Positions 46,799-60,975 of a stretch of 64,000 nt of DNA are shown here, in pieces (within the stretch, counting starts at the first letter, position 1; each line of letters begins with the position of its first letter). The notes below the pieces were generated by a model that was not told the origin of the DNA, ran no database searches, and was given only the letters and a program-made list of their open reading frames with translations. The position numbers and the translations under genes were made by a program. Source of the DNA: Serinus canaria (taxonomy: Eukaryota; Chordata; Aves; Passeriformes; Fringillidae); NCBI RefSeq assembly GCF_022539315.1, contig NC_066313.1, positions 22,481,059 to 22,545,058 of the forward strand, in the 5' to 3' direction.

Positions 46799-49700
46799 TA
46801 AGGGAAGACAAACCAGAATGAGCAATCCAAAGAGAATTACTAATCAGGAATAAAAAAAAGTAAGTAATTTTATCTGTCCTTTTTTTCCCATCACCTGTGG
46901 TCCATCTGTGCCCATTCCAGGTCCTTAATTTAAGGTCTTTAAAACTTAACTGGGAAAAAAGAAGCAGAAAATGTATGTATGTTAAAAAATGTATGCTTAT
47001 GTATGCTAAAAAATTCTGAATGAATGGGGGTGTCAAGGGACAGAGAAGACAAGGAAGTTATCAAAAATAGAATATTCTACTGATTACAGCAGTTCAGAAC
47101 CAGGCCCTGCCACTCATCTGTTCTTATTCTGTGCAAGCTTCTATGTGCCTCAGCTCACTGGGAGTTACAATATTTTTTTGTACCACTCCCTTTTTATCAG
47201 GGCCATTTTAACTGTAGACTCTAGAGAGCAGAGACTTTCTTTCAGGCTTCATTTGCAACCTCATGCAGACTTACTAGAACCTGTGGTCACTACACTAATT
47301 GAAATTGGAATAAGCAAAATGGAATTATGTTCCTTAGTCTGCACCACAAAAATGTCAAATGCAAGGTTTAAAAAGAATATTTTTTTTTAAGTAAGAACTA
47401 AATAATGAACGTGAAGTATTCGGTCACTTGCAAAAGTATGGCTTTAACTCTGCATAGTGTTCATTGCAAAATGGCAAAATTATATATTAAACCATCACTA
47501 AAAAAAGTGCAACTGGGCTTCAGTAAAATGTGGCTACTCAGCCTAAAATATATTTTTCCCTCAGAAAATTATATACAGAATGAATAAAACAACCTTATTT
47601 AAGATAGGTCAGGATAGTTCCCTTTTTTAAAGTTGGTGAGATGAAGAAAGAAGAAGCAATGGAGTCCAGAGAATTTAAGAGACTTGCTGAAAACCACAAA
47701 GGACATAAGTGCTTTTGTCAGGAGGCCTCATGCTTTCAATTTTGGGCTTAGATCCCAGGGTCACAGAGTCTGAGAAGATGTACTTTTTGCACATTAAAAG
47801 TGTGACGCTATGAACTGAGTGCTTTAACACTCACAGAGAATACCCAGTACCAAATTCAAAGCGTAACACAAGGGGCCAGATTTCAGGCACACAAGCACTC
47901 CACAGGGCACCCAGCTGCAGTAAGTGGACAACTAGTTTTGATGCCTAAGGTTTTCTTCTTCTCAAGGTAGATTTCAAATTGAGCAGAACAGCTCTCCTTG
48001 TCCTGACAGGCAAACGTGCCTTGTCCCCTTTTCTGTTGACAGCAGAGGATTGGAGGAGGCGAGAAAGGTTCAGATGACTTCTTGGACAAAAGAGGTTTGT
48101 AGCTGCAGCCTGATGAACATCGGAGATAAGAGCAGCAACAGCAAATTGGCCCCAGTGGGAATGGCAGCAGCAATCTCTTCACCTAAAGGCAAGCCAGCAA
48201 TTACGCTTGCAGTGCCCAGTGTACGTCTGTCTGTTCCCATCACTGCCCTCCCATTGCTGCCCCCATGCCCCCCACTCACAGAGCAGGTGTACTCAAGGCT
48301 ACTGCTCTGTTATGCACAGCTTGAAAAAAAATTCCAGTCCTTTCTTTCTTCTGCTCTGTCTGAAGCCAGAGCTCTGAGCCTTATTGCACTGCATAACAAA
48401 ATGGAGAAGAGGGTTTGGGTAGAGAGGCAGGATAAGGAGTACATCACGTCAGCTGTACAGAACTGGGAGTAAGAAAGCTCAGATTCGCCATCCACAGCTG
48501 ACTTATAGACAAAAAATGGGCATTCCTGACAAGAAGCAGTTAAACCACCCAAGATTTCTGACAGCATAAATCCAGCAGCAGTATCTGAGGAGTATATGTC
48601 CTCTCAAGACAGCAGGGCTGCAGAGTTTGTTGACAAAGAGCTCTGTCCCAGCATCCAGCATAACTCCAAGGCCGACTGAATGCCTGTAGTGTCTCCCAGC
48701 ACACAAAAAGTTAATAAAAAGATTCTCAAAATTCTCTGCATGCTGTGAACCTCCTCCCTGAGCTCCTTCTTTTATCCCAGCTCCTTCCTTATTTTCCTGA
48801 GTCAGCATGGCTCATAGCACTCAGCTACAGGAAAAGGGCATAATAGGATGGCTGGACAAAATTAAAGGGGCGTTATTAATTTGACAGGTGCTGCTGCCTC
48901 GTGTCATGTCCCAAGTTTGTCCTATAGCTGTGCTGATTATTTTCTCTCCTTGGATCAGGGACATTTCATTTATTAGCACTGAACTTCCCCCTCACTGCCT
49001 GCAGCCACTGCTGCTCTGATCTCCCCAATTCACTTTGCAATTAAATTTTGTCCTCTTGTGAAACAACTGTGCAGGAAAGGTCTTGTGTTTTGTTTTCTTT
49101 TTTTCCCCCTTGACCAAGTTCTTCTTGGTCAAAACAGCCTCTGGAAATCCTAGCAGAATCCCAAACAGTGTATAACTAACTGGGGACAGTATAATATGAA
49201 AAGGAGTTTAGAAGCTGTAGTTTTATATACCTAAAATACTCATCTCAGAAAAGAAGAGGGAATGGGGGCACTGGAGGCCACTAAGTCTTAGCTGTAGAGG
49301 TATAAATCTTATGGAACCATGGAGCTGCTGGAGATTTACATGAGGATGGCTTGAAAGGAGACCCAAGAACTTTTGTGTTGGAAAATCTTGAGACGAGGAG
49401 CATCAAAATCATGACATCATTTCCTTTACAAACACTAGCAGTCAAACCCACTGATGGGCAGGAAGATTGGGGAACATGATTGCTCCCATTTAAGTGAGTT
49501 GCTTTATTTTCACTGCTGCTAACACTCGGTGGTTTGTTTATTTTTGTTTGTTTTTTTTTCCCCCGGGAATCACATTAACAGCTATAAAACTGCAAATTTA
49601 AATGAACTCTACTCGGGATCTGTTTTTGCTCCATAAAGCTCCGCATGGCTTTTTGTTTGTTTCCTCTCATCCCACTCCTACCCTTCATACAATTCCCCAG

Positions 49701-51644
49701 AAACCTTCATGTCATAAATTACTCCTTTGCTGTTTCCCCTTTTGAAGACAAATCTTCATGCCTCCCTTCTTTTTGCCTGCTTCTCCCCAGAAACGAAGAC
49801 CATCTTTCTCTGGACTACTCATGGCAACCCTTTCATTCACCCATTCCTGGGACTGTTAGCACATATATGTCATATATGTGTGACATTTCTGGTTTTGTGG
49901 AAGTGGACAACCTTTCATAAGCCCTAGATGTCACATGAACTTAATTTAAATGCAAAAACTTTTCTCTAGGCTTCCTTGCCATTCCCTAAGTTCCCATTCC
50001 CTTTCCTATCACTGAATATGTCAAAGGCTGAAGATAGTAGAACCAATATTACCCTTTCCTAGGAATGAATGCTTTTTTTTCCAGGACTGAGCTGGCCTGC
50101 ACTGATGCCAATTACACCGGCTTTTTTATGGCTTCATTACTGCTAGAGCCACTATAAAGCACAGCACTGAGAGGCTGGACCAGCCTTTTTAATTGCACAG
50201 AGGTACTGATCATCGTGTCTTTATGTACTTGAGATGTTCTTTCTGATCCTCCACTTCCCTGAGCCAGGGATAGCTCCCCAGGCTAGGCAGAACAGAATGA
50301 GGAAAAACTTGGATAAAGCAGCTGGTGAAAGTTGCCTCTCTCTGGAGATCTCCATGTGAGAAGTGCAGAGCACTTTGGGCTGTTTTAAGCATGACAGCTG
50401 GCCAAGCAGCAAAGGTCAAGACAGCAAGGAAAAAAAGGAGGAGAGAGCTCAGCATGAAGGATTTGTGGAGCATCACAGGATTTCTCTCCAGCACAGTGAT
50501 CTGGCCATTCCCAAAAGGCAGGGGGTCAAACTCTGCTCTTAAACATAGCAGCATGAACAGTGTTAAGATCCCTGACTGCTGCATAACACAATACTAAATA
50601 AGTGCTCAGGTGCTGCCTTGGGAGACAAACCAAAGGAACAGAAGGGAAATGCTTTATGAACCAGTTGACCACACTGGTCTCTTAACAAGGGTAGGTAAGA
50701 GAAAAAAATCCAGGGTGCCTGACACCAGCTGCCTGGGAGAAGAAGGGCTGAGAAGTTTCTCAAACTGTGGGGTATCCCCAGGACACAAGAATATGTGTCC
50801 TCCTGACTTGGGAGGGTGCATGGGAAGCAGCTGTCTCCTAGAAGCCATAGGAAATGATGCTGCTTCTTCATGTCACTGAGGCTGCTGTAAATAAGTTTGG
50901 CCAACCATAAGAGAGGTCTGTGACATGAGATATTGGAGCAGAAAGCAGTTCTGGGTGAACTCTCACTGGCATGGGCAATTCTCAGTATTGCAATGAAGTG
51001 CAGTTTTCTCTCTCCCTTCCCTATCTCCTTCCACTCAAGCTTGTCAGTGGGGAATAGCAAAGGGTTGTAGGAGCTCTAAATAAAGAGACTGTCTGACAAT
51101 GGAGTGAATGACACGGGGGCATCTCTTTGGTCTTGCACCTTGTCTAGCTAACCTTCCAGCTTCCTTTCTCATCTCCATCTTGAGTTCATCTCCAATTTTC
51201 ACCCCTCAGCCTTTACAGCAAGAGGAGCACCAGGTTTCTCCCAGCTTTGAAGCAGAGCCCAGAGGACAGGAAGAACCATTGGCAACAGAGGAGCACTCTA
51301 CCAACCCTGATACCAGGTCTGGAGGAAACAACTGGGGTGCTTGACATAGACGTGTCCTGCTGCTACTATTCTGTGTCCCCTCTGCCAACAATTTCACCTG
51401 CCTTATTATCTATTCCCAGCAGCTCCACTTTCTGTGTGCGTGCTTGTTTGGGTAATTCTTGTTTCCTCCCATTTAGCACATAAGAAAAAAGCATTAGCAA
51501 CAGTCTTGGTTTTAAATGAACCCTATTAATACTCAACTCTGCAAGGAACTGTGGGATAATTTTGATAAATGTGACTGGGAAGCCTGGCTGACAGAACCAA
51601 GTGCAATTCTAGTGAGTGTTCATAGCCCATCACTGCACACACAG

Positions 51645-51716
51645 AGGGGGGCAAGAGGTGGGCGCAGCATGGGACTGGGGGTGAGCCAGGCGGGAGGGAG
51701 AGCAGAGGCAGGGGGT
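51645..51716 (+). repeat. G-rich tract with quadruplex potential
   Basis: Seven runs of three or more G occur within about 72 nt, several separated by short loops. The pattern satisfies the usual G3+ quadruplex rule on the plus strand. It is a local GC island in AT-rich intron. Confidence 0.6.
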
Positions 51717-52300
51717 CTGTTCAACAGGGCAGCTACACTGCTGTAGCATAGGGTCCCCAAAAGATCAAAACAGGCTTAGTGAGATGTGGATGGTGAGAGA
51801 AAAAGGAAAACAAGATGCAGTTTGAAAAAAAAAAAAAACAGACTGGAAAAAAGTACGGAAACATAATTTGAAACACAGACACTTAACTGTGGAGAGGGGA
51901 GAAGAAAGCCAGGAAACTGTGATAGCAAAATGGAGTTAAAGGTGATACAAGGCAGGAAACCAGACACAAGCTTCCAGAGAAATGAAACAGGCTTGAGCGA
52001 GACCAAATGTACCTAGGCCACAGTTCAGCAGAGCACACAAATTATTTGAAGGCACTTCCTTTGGTCGATGTACTTACTCACTTAAAGTAAATACTTCTGT
52101 GGTTCACTGATTGGCAACCTCATGCAGCAACATCTTACAAGAAATGTATTGAAAAGCAAGAGGTAGGAGCAAGCAGAAATGCGTTCGTGAGGTATCAGCA
52201 GCTGAGATGAAGAATTACCTGTCAAAACTTTTCCTGTAAACTCTTAAGAACTATTTGGTCTCAAAAAGGAAGGCGCAGTAAAAGGAAAGTGGTTGAAACT

Positions 52301-52345
52301 AGAAAGGAGTTCAGAAAGAAACCAGAAAGGAGTTCAGAAAGACTC
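52301..52345 (+). repeat. 23-bp tandem duplication
   Basis: AGAAAGGAGTTCAGAAAGA occurs at 52301 and again at 52324. The spacing of 23 bp is a simple two-copy tandem duplication. Confidence 0.9.
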
Positions 52346-52624
52346 TGTGAATATGATAAGTACATGACTATTCTTGATGGTATGTGCTTTTGGACATCTC
52401 TGAAAAGGAATAGAGTCCATTGTTCATTTCTATAGTGAGTGCAAGTCATGTATTTCCACTTCATGCACAAGGTAAGTTCAGTCTGGAAAGAGACTGCTAG
52501 GCATCCTCAAAAATGCAGCTTAGCCTTCAGAAGCACACAGCAATGCCTGGAATATCCCACAATCTTTGGAGAAATGCAAGAATATACAAACTGCTATTGA
52601 GATGCCTTCAAATTAATAGGAAAA

Positions 52625-52679
52625 GGGGGGTTTTTTGTTTGTTGATTGGTTGGGGGGTTTTGTTTGTTTGTTTGTTTTA
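52625..52679 (+). repeat. G/T-only low-complexity tract with (GTTT)n
   Basis: The run is made almost wholly of G and T, with two G6 blocks and a terminal GTTTGTTTGTTTG stretch. Confidence 0.85.
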
Positions 52680-54484
52680 ACTCTGTGAAATTACAAGTTC
52701 ATACCCAGAAGATTTAAGTTTTATGGAAATCAGACATCTCTGGCCAGGAATATGCACTACAGCCAGATCTGGTCCTCAAACCTATGGCCAGCACCCAGGG
52801 TGGATTAATCTGATTCATCAATAGCTACTAGGAAGCTAGTCTTCATAGGAGAGTGAATGCTATGGAAGATCAATATATATCCCTACATACCCCTAAATTA
52901 ATCTCTATACATCTCAGTATTTCACTGGCAAACAACATTGCTTATTTTGGGCCTGTGACTCTGAATTTCTTTGAAAAGCACCATAGGAAACATGTTTAAT
53001 TAAAACCAAAGGCAAAACTTCCATGAGGCATCTGTAACTACCTGTCATGAGCTTTACTGAGAGGTCCTTGAAAAGACAGACTTCTGTCCCAGCACACAAT
53101 AGTGCCACAAAGAAGCACGCATCAGCAGGAGATCTTCTGTTGCCCAAGAAGTGTGGGAACTACATTTAAGGATTCATATCCTCTGCTTCCCAGCCTCTGC
53201 AAGAACTTTTCCCACAGAGGGCGAATCCCAGCCGTTTCAAGTACTTCTGAGCCAACACGCCTATGTGTGCCATACCCTGTTTTGAGCTGCAAAATGCTGC
53301 TCCACAAGTGGTTGATCCTGTAAAACTAATTTGCTTTCCCTGCAAAGCAGGCAAACACATGAAAAATGCCAGGATCGTTTAGCCGCCTCTGACGTGCCGG
53401 CTGTAGCCATGCTGCGAGGTTCTGGAGAAGCATGTACCTCTCCTTTTGGAGAGCAGCTGCTCTTCGCCTGCAGCTGGTGGAGCCAGCTCCATCTGGAGAC
53501 CAGATCAGACCCCATTAAGCACAGAGGTAGGAGACTGCTTGGAAGTGGAGTTTGCAAGGCAGGAAGGCAAGGGCTTGGCTGCAGAATTTCAGCTTTTGTA
53601 AAGAAAGGAAAAGAAAAGGGAAAAAAAAAAACAACCCGCACAGCCTATTGAGCAATTGTTCCTGCATAGCCTCTCCAGTCTAATTGATTTGGACACCACA
53701 GCTAATTTTCGCTCAGACATCTGTTAGCACACATTAGTGCAAGTCATTAGACAGGGAAGCACAAATCAGATGGAGGGGCAGAGCTCAAAGGCCCTGGTTT
53801 GGGATGCTAGAACAAGCGAGAGAAAGGATGAGAGGGAGAAGATGTTTGTGCAGGGCTGGAATAGTTGGAAGGAGCTAGGAGTGAAGGGGAAGGACTTGGC
53901 TTGCTCAGGACATCCCCACCAAACAGTCACATATGTTTCACTTGCTTACACAAGCTACAAGCACGCCTGTTTCATTTACAGGCATGTCTCAAAGGGCCTG
54001 GTCCTCACCAGCACACAGGCAATAAAGCCAGAGCTTCCACAAGGAGCCCTAACGTGTATTCATCCACATTTTTACTGTTTGCAGGTTCTTTGGTTATGAT
54101 TGGAGGTCTCAGAGACAAAAGAAAGAGACAAGAGAAAATTATCTTTCTCACCTCATTCCTGCGTGGTGTCAGGTTGCTGTGGACATATTCTATATTTAAA
54201 GCTTTACAGATATGATGAGTCCTTCCACTGGAGAAGCAGAACTGTATATGAAAGGTACCAGCTAGAAGCATGGGACAGTAGGACATCAGAAAACCCAATA
54301 ACCTTCACAACCTTCCTCAGAGCTCTTTTGCAGCAGTTCAGTGGCTGCAGTTCATTTAAAGCACCTGTAACACTAACAGGTCAGGCAGATGATAATTCCA
54401 GCCCAGCTACAACTGGGTGCACACCAAACACACCTCTTGATACAGCTTAACTTGTCCACCAGTGAGAAAACATTCTCCTACTCA

Positions 54485-54500
54485 TTTTTTTTTTTTTTTT
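54485..54500 (+). repeat. Poly(T) run, 16 nt
   Basis: This is a homopolymer of 16 thymines followed by AGGACCACTG. A T-tract plus AG resembles a splice acceptor by composition, but no exon is evident downstream. Confidence 0.85.
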
Positions 54501-57500
54501 AGGACCACTGTAAACCCTCTGCCTACAGTCACTGCAGCAATATGGAGGCGTGTGCTCAAATCCAAGTCCAGCCTGAATAAGCAATTCCCCAGTAAAGTCC
54601 CACAGTGCAATGTTCCTCTCAGGAGTGGCTGCTGCTGCAGTCATCCCGGTTTCTGCAGCGTACCAGGTGCTGCGACTCTGCTGGCAGCGCACCCTGGCAA
54701 CACCAGGGATCTGCATAACTGGGAAAGGAGTCATTTGGAGTTATATTTGCTCACGTACATGGAAGCAAAGGTAAAGATGAAGAGCATAATGAAGTTTCTT
54801 TGGGCATATTTCGTGTTTCCCACAGCTTTCCTGTGGGAAAGATGGAGTTTTTGTATTGATTTGCTGATGTCTGAAAAAGAACTGAGCTCATTCTTTCATG
54901 TTTTTGCTCCATGAAGGTAATAAAAGAACCTTTCTTTCCTTTTGAGTCATACTTTGCACAAAACACATGGGAGCCCTAGTAGCCTTGAGGCTTTAACTCC
55001 TCCACCAACTGTGGTGGAAATTAGCCAACAGGCTTTTGGGTTCAGAGGACTGACTGTCACCATGACCATGCAATATTAATTTTCTTTGAAACAACAAGCC
55101 AAAAGTTGATGAAACGGCCTTGTTTTTCTTGAACATGCTGCCTGGGAAGGAGGGAGAGGCAGGATTTGTCAACTGAAACTCCATTGATGGAGTGAAGAGG
55201 TCAACATCTATTACAGGGATGATACAGATGAAGGTAAGCCTGTCAGTCATAAGATAAAAAATGAAGCTCTCATCTCCCAGCTAGTTTATAGTACCTCTGC
55301 TTGCTCTCAGTGTGTCTCATCCTCTGTTCTCTTGCACTGTTTTTGCTTTGGCATAGCTCAGCTGACATTAGCAGAGTTGCTCCCACACCTTCCCAGGCAT
55401 CGTGCTCTGCCTGACTTTGACAGGCATGTCACTTCCACTTTGGAGAAGGACTGACACACTAACATCTGCACAGCCTTCTGCAAAACCGCCCTTCTCATGC
55501 AAGCATCTGCCAGCTGAGAAACTCCATCCCACTAGACAAAGCACTGATCAGGGTGGAAAAAGGGGAAAATAAAAGCTGATATTCCCACCTGAAAACAGTG
55601 ACTGCCTGCAAAATACAAAGCAAACAGCTCTCAGTCTAGGAAACTGCTGCAAAAGCACCTTGGTTTTGATTCTCTGATGAGAAAGAAAGCACATGGGAAG
55701 AGCTGCAAGAGGAACCATAGAACTGAGCAATTAGCCAGTGACCCACTCAGATTTGCTTTGTTTGCTCAGCAGCTGCACAGCACACACAGATATCTGTCTG
55801 CACCATTGGATTAAGCAGTTCTGGGCTAGCATCTTGTCCTTCTTTTTGCCATACACCCGTTTTGGCCCTAACAGTCAAGTTTTGGGTTTGGGGGAGGGCA
55901 CCAGGTTCCCCGGATGAAACAGGTCACCCCTCAGAAGTCCCAGTTTGTCCCATCAGCTCTACAACAGCCAACACTGATCCACTGCACCCCATTTCCATGG
56001 CCAGTCAGGGTAGTCCCAGCCCCATTTTCCTAGCAGGGATCAAGGAGGGTGGCACCACTGGGCCACAAGACTCCAGAGGGGACATACAGGGAAGTGTGAC
56101 AAGACAAGCAAGAGGAAGCATGGGAGAAGGTGTGAGAACGCACACAAGGAGACAGAGGATGGGATAGAGAAGCAGATACAGAAGGATCCAAGTGAAAGGG
56201 GATATTGCTGTGGAAAGGGCTGGGAACAGCTTCTAGATGTAGGCATGCTGTGCTGGGGGGTAATTTGGAGATACTGTGCTTATGGGAGACCCATGCAGGA
56301 GCAGTGGCATTTCTGAAGGGACTGCAGCCCATGAAGGACCCAGACAGGATCAGGAAAAGGGTAAGAAGGGAGGAGCAGGGAAAACAAGAGTAGGAAACCA
56401 GGAGCAGCAACAAGAAACTATCACATACCAACTCACTCTTCTGCACTGGCTGTTGTGTCAACCAAGGGAGATGGAGGGACTGAACATCAAGTGGTTGAAG
56501 AGGGCAAGAGTTGTCTCAAGGTAGAGGGAGAGGTGTTGGTGTGAGGTTTTCTGGTGTAGAAGCTGGAGCTTCCATTCATGTTCATAGCATTGTTTCTCTT
56601 CTTTTGTTTCTCAATAGCCAAACATTAAATTAAAAATTTGTGGTAATGGACATAAATTAATTTGCACACACCAACCCCCAGGCTGGCTTCTGAGAACCAG
56701 TTGGTGCTGACAAGAAGAAACTTCATGTGGCTGCTCAAAGAACAGTCAGGTGAGGAAAAGTCTGGGTTTGTTCCTCCCCCTTACATTATCTACTTGGACA
56801 CCATGGCTACTGAAATCTGTGAAGTCCATCATGAAAGGGAACTGAAAATGCGATTTGTTTTAGTTGGTGCCAGGGGCAGCCTTTATTGTACTGTGTGTCA
56901 TCCCACAGCCTGACTGCATGGGCTTCATTATCAGTGTTTATCAAGGACCTCAAAGTGTGCTGTTCAAGCCCTATAATTCCTGCACTGGTGAAACACCTAA
57001 TTATAATCCTAAATATATCCATGCAGAAATTCAAGCATTAATGAGATAGGGTAGGAAAAGTGACTTACTGTGGGTAATATGAATGACTGACACACTAGGA
57101 AGGGTACCCAGCAGCAAATCCCCTAGGCTTGTACTTCAGCAGAAGGTGAAAAAATAAAATGGATAACAGGAAGTGAGAAAAGGAAAAGGAAGAAATAAAT
57201 GCAAGATAAGAAGGAGAGAACACACAAAGCGAGGAAAGCTGTCAATGGTAAAAAAGGCTGCTTCAGTGCATGCCAAGCAAAAAATGGAAGTGACAGCCTG
57301 AGCTGCAGAGCAAGAATGCCCCAGACTAAATGGGAAATAGCCAGAGTGGCCTACCATGACTTCCACAGTAGAAAACACTTTGTATTTGGGATGCCTGTAG
57401 AGGAGGCAGGAGTCCCTCTGACATTTGCATGCCTCAGGGCTTCCCTGAAGGGCATGTTTCCATTGGCAAGGAGAGCAGTTGGGACAGTTGGATAAGATGC

Positions 57501-58135
57501 TGTGAACAAGGCTTGCAGCATTTAACCTGCATTAGGAAGTAACAATTTACTCACTCACTCCCAGTTACAAGGCACCAGGGCTCAATTACATGGGAGCCTT
57601 TAAAGGAAGGAGCGTCCATACATTATGACAGCAAACAAGTCAGTGCGACTTCATTCAAGGGTATCACCCACCCTGGAACCTATTTCACATCTCATTGGCC
57701 AGCTGAGTGAGAACTGATTGCACACACTCCCTTGTTTCTCTGTCTGTGTGTACGGTGGAGGAAGACCCCAATTCATTAAAGGAAACAGAGCGAGGTAAAG
57801 AGCAAAGCCTCTCCCTGTTAAAATCCCCTGGAAAAATATATTCCTACACAACCAAGAGCTTGTATCAGTGAGAGAAGGAAAAGCACTTTGTTTTTTCTCA
57901 CTCTTTACAGCATTACAGCATAGTAGTGACATCACAGGATCTTTGGTGTAACCCTCCTGCTCTTCAATTAAGATATAAAATGCAGAGATTTTCTCCACTG
58001 CCCCTCTGAACTGAAGGTGATTTTTCTGCTTCTTACCCCTGCACCATCCCCATCATCCCCATGACAGGGACTCTGGCTGCGTTTCCCAGGCACACAAAGC
58101 AGACTAGCTCCTCACCCCTTCCTTAGCTCCACCAC

Positions 58136-58760
58136 AGAATCATAAAATTGTTTAGGTTGGAAAAGGCCTCCAAGATCATGAAGTCCAACAATTAACCCAG
58201 CACTGCCAAGACCACTACTAAACCATGTCCCTCAACACTACATCTACAGGTTTTTTTAAATACCTCCAGGGATGGTGACCCAATCATTTCCCTGGGCAGC
58301 CTGTTCCAGGCATTGACAACTCTCACTCATGAAATATTATCCTAATATCCAATCCAAACCTTCCCTGGTGCAACTTGAGGCCATTTCCTCTTGTTGTACC
58401 GCTTGTTACCTGTGAGAAGAGTTTGACCCCAACCTCACTACAGCCTCCTTACAGATAGCTGTAAATAAGGTCTCACCTGAACATCCTTTTTTCTAGACTA
58501 AACAACCTCAGCTCCCTCAGCTGCTCCCCATCAGACTTGTGCTCCAGATCCTTCACCAACTCCACTGCCCTTCTCCTGGACATGACTGGGCACCCGAACA
58601 TCTTTCTGGTAGTGTGGGGTCCAAAACTGAACACAGAATTCAAGGTGCAGCCTCACCAGTGCCAAATACAGGGGAACAATCACTGCCCTCCTCACATCAT
58701 CATACAGCCTCTGGTTCCCTGTCCCCACCACACAAATAACAGCCTTAATACCAACAGCAC
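58136..58760 (-). mobile_element. CR1 LINE fragment with 3' end
   Basis: This is the longest CR1 piece in the window, in minus orientation. It starts at AGAATCATAAAATTGTTTAG and runs through CCTGGGCAGCCTGTTCCAG, CTTGAGGCCATTTCCTCTTG, ACAACCTCAGCTCCCTCAG, GGGTCCAAAACTGAACACAG and TGCAGCCTCACCAGTGCC to about 58760. Enough landmarks remain to order it against the CR1 consensus. No coding frame survives. Confidence 0.93.
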
Positions 58761-60842
58761 TTCTTCCCTGGGATGTTCTCCCAATTTGAATCTTTCTGGA
58801 GATAAAGAAAGTCAGAATAATGATGGAGATAAAGATAGTCAGGAACAAGGGGGTGGTATTTAAGCTGAAATTGGAAGGAGGTTGGCCATCAAACCCCTTT
58901 GTTTCTGCTGCAGTTTTCTAGTTTAGGCAGAAAACACCACCTGTTTGTGCAATGGGGCTTTGTATGTTCATTACCTGTGGTAACACAAGGTCACTTCTGA
59001 GAACCTGCCAGGAGCATGCCCCAACTCTGCAAGGTCTACAAGCCTTCTGCATGCAGCCTCACAAGTAAAGAGTTGAGAGTCAGAGAATTTACCACCAAAG
59101 CTATTTGGAAGCCTGATGCACAGCATAGTATTGGATCTAGAGATCCCCAGTAGGTACTAAACACAGGAGTGACCTTCCTCTCTACTCTGAAGGAGAGTAA
59201 ACTCTTCTTTCCCTCCTGCCTCCTTTGATCCAGTCAGTCAGGCTGGCCTCAGCTTTCCCACTGCTTTGTAACAGGAGCAGTTCCCCACTGAGGATTTAGC
59301 CGAAGGTGTGTTGACTGTTTGCCCATCACAAACATGTTTTTTCTGCTCCTAAACTGCCCTAGAGATGAGACAAAGCTCTCCCACAGATGGTGTGGTAAGA
59401 TGAGCCAGGGACAGCCTTGCTGACAGAGGAGCTCCTGCCTCACCTTCATGAGGTGATGGGAATGCAGTGCTAGGTAATGGGATGATAACAGCAGCTGGAA
59501 GCCAGCTGTGTGTGCTGCTCTCCTGGCTAGCCTGGGTACCTCTTCTCCAAATCCCACTGCTCACAGGAGGAGGTGTGCAGCCATTATGAGACATATTGTG
59601 ATGCCTTCAGGCAGAGAAACTCTGCCAACAACCAGCTACTTGCTCTGGAGGAACAGGGAGAATGTAACTTTCTTTTTTCTTTCCTTTTCTTTTATGCCCT
59701 GTGGATGAGGTGCAACCTATTTTTTTAACCTATTTAAAGACTTTGATTCTGCTGTCTGTCACAGTATTGCATTTGACTATCTTCCACAACAGGCAACAGT
59801 AATATGGAAGTCACCCACAGTTTTCTTGGGGCCCTAGACAGGTTAAGGCAAGCCTAACTTAAGAAAATATTTACTTCCTTCTCTTCTTTGCATTGGTTGT
59901 TGATCTTCAGCAGTTTTGGGAGCAAACACAATGTTTTTGAGTGTGTGCTGTTTACACCCCAAACAAGGCAGAAGTCAAACCTCTCAGAAGTTCAGCTCCA
60001 AAGGATAGCAAAAGAGGACTGAGAGCCTTGCATTGCCAAACACCAGAAGATCAGGCATTAGCAATCCAAAATCTCCTAGGGAAGTGGAAATGTGATACCA
60101 TAGTTGCTCAGAGAGCTATCTCCCTGATCATTCCTGAGCCTTACTACGCTGTAGTACTGTATGTAGAGAGCTCCAGTTAAGGGGCTGGAGACATCTTTCT
60201 TCTTTTGGCCAGGAGCTGCCTAGAGCTCTATTGGCTCAAGAAAGGGGATGCTTTTCATAACTAAAGAGTCAGAACCCTTTTAAACTCAAGAGATGGAATT
60301 TACAATCCAAATTTCTACCCTGACCTTCAACAGTGTAATAGTCAGACACTGAATAAAATCCCAACAGCATGCTAGAATCTCCTCCCTGTGGTGAATGTTC
60401 TGTGGGGAAACCCTGGAGGATGGACAGCAAAACAGAGAAAAATGCTTATAATAATTTCTTATAATACAAGAAGCAAGCTGCACCAATATGCAAGGTTCCC
60501 TCTGATGCTTAAAACTGAACTGGAATTTTAGTGCTTAGCCAAAGAAAGACTGGGAGGCCCACAAGCCCCTTATTAGTGACAGACAGTAATGTGAAAGAAG
60601 CTATTTTGTCTCAGGTTACTCAAAACCTTTAATGCTGATCCAGCTCTCCTCCTGCTTACACAAACATAACCCTATTTGCTCTTCCAGAGGTAATCACAAT
60701 CAGGCTGTCGGTAGAGGCATAAACACAATTTTCTTAAGAAAACAAACTACAGAAGAATTTACACATCAATTTTAAGCTGGTAAGGATGGTGGTTCAGTTA
60801 ATTTACTCTCCCAAAATAAAACATTTGATGTAAGCATTTCGG

Positions 60843-60975
60843 GAAGTATTTGAGGCCAGGCTGGATGGGGTTTTGAGCAACCTGGTCTAGTGGAAGTGCC
60901 TATGGCATGGGGGCTGGAACGAGATGATGTTTAAGGTCCCTTCCAACCCAAAACATTTGGATTCTATGATTCTAT
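60843..60975 (+). mobile_element. CR1 LINE 3'-terminal fragment
   Basis: This is the CR1 tail in plus orientation: GAGGCCAGGCTGGATGGGG, then GAGCAACCTGGTCTAGTGG, TAAGGTCCCTTCCAACCCA and ATTCTATGATTCTAT. It is well preserved, so it belongs to a younger subfamily than the 7671-8187 copy. Confidence 0.93.

Noticed and set aside
47640..47780. Possible MIR fragment around AGAATTTAAGAGACTTGCTG
   Set aside because: Only a partial match to the MIR core, without the diagnostic GAGGAAACTGAGGC block.
50563..51060. 165-codon frame on the minus strand
   Set aside because: Non-repetitive but unrecognised, with no splice sites or family resemblance; overlapping frames of similar size occur on the other strand.
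54485..54720. T-tract plus AG followed by GC-richer sequence as an exon
   Set aside because: No donor site, no family resemblance, and the strand is opposite to LSAMP.
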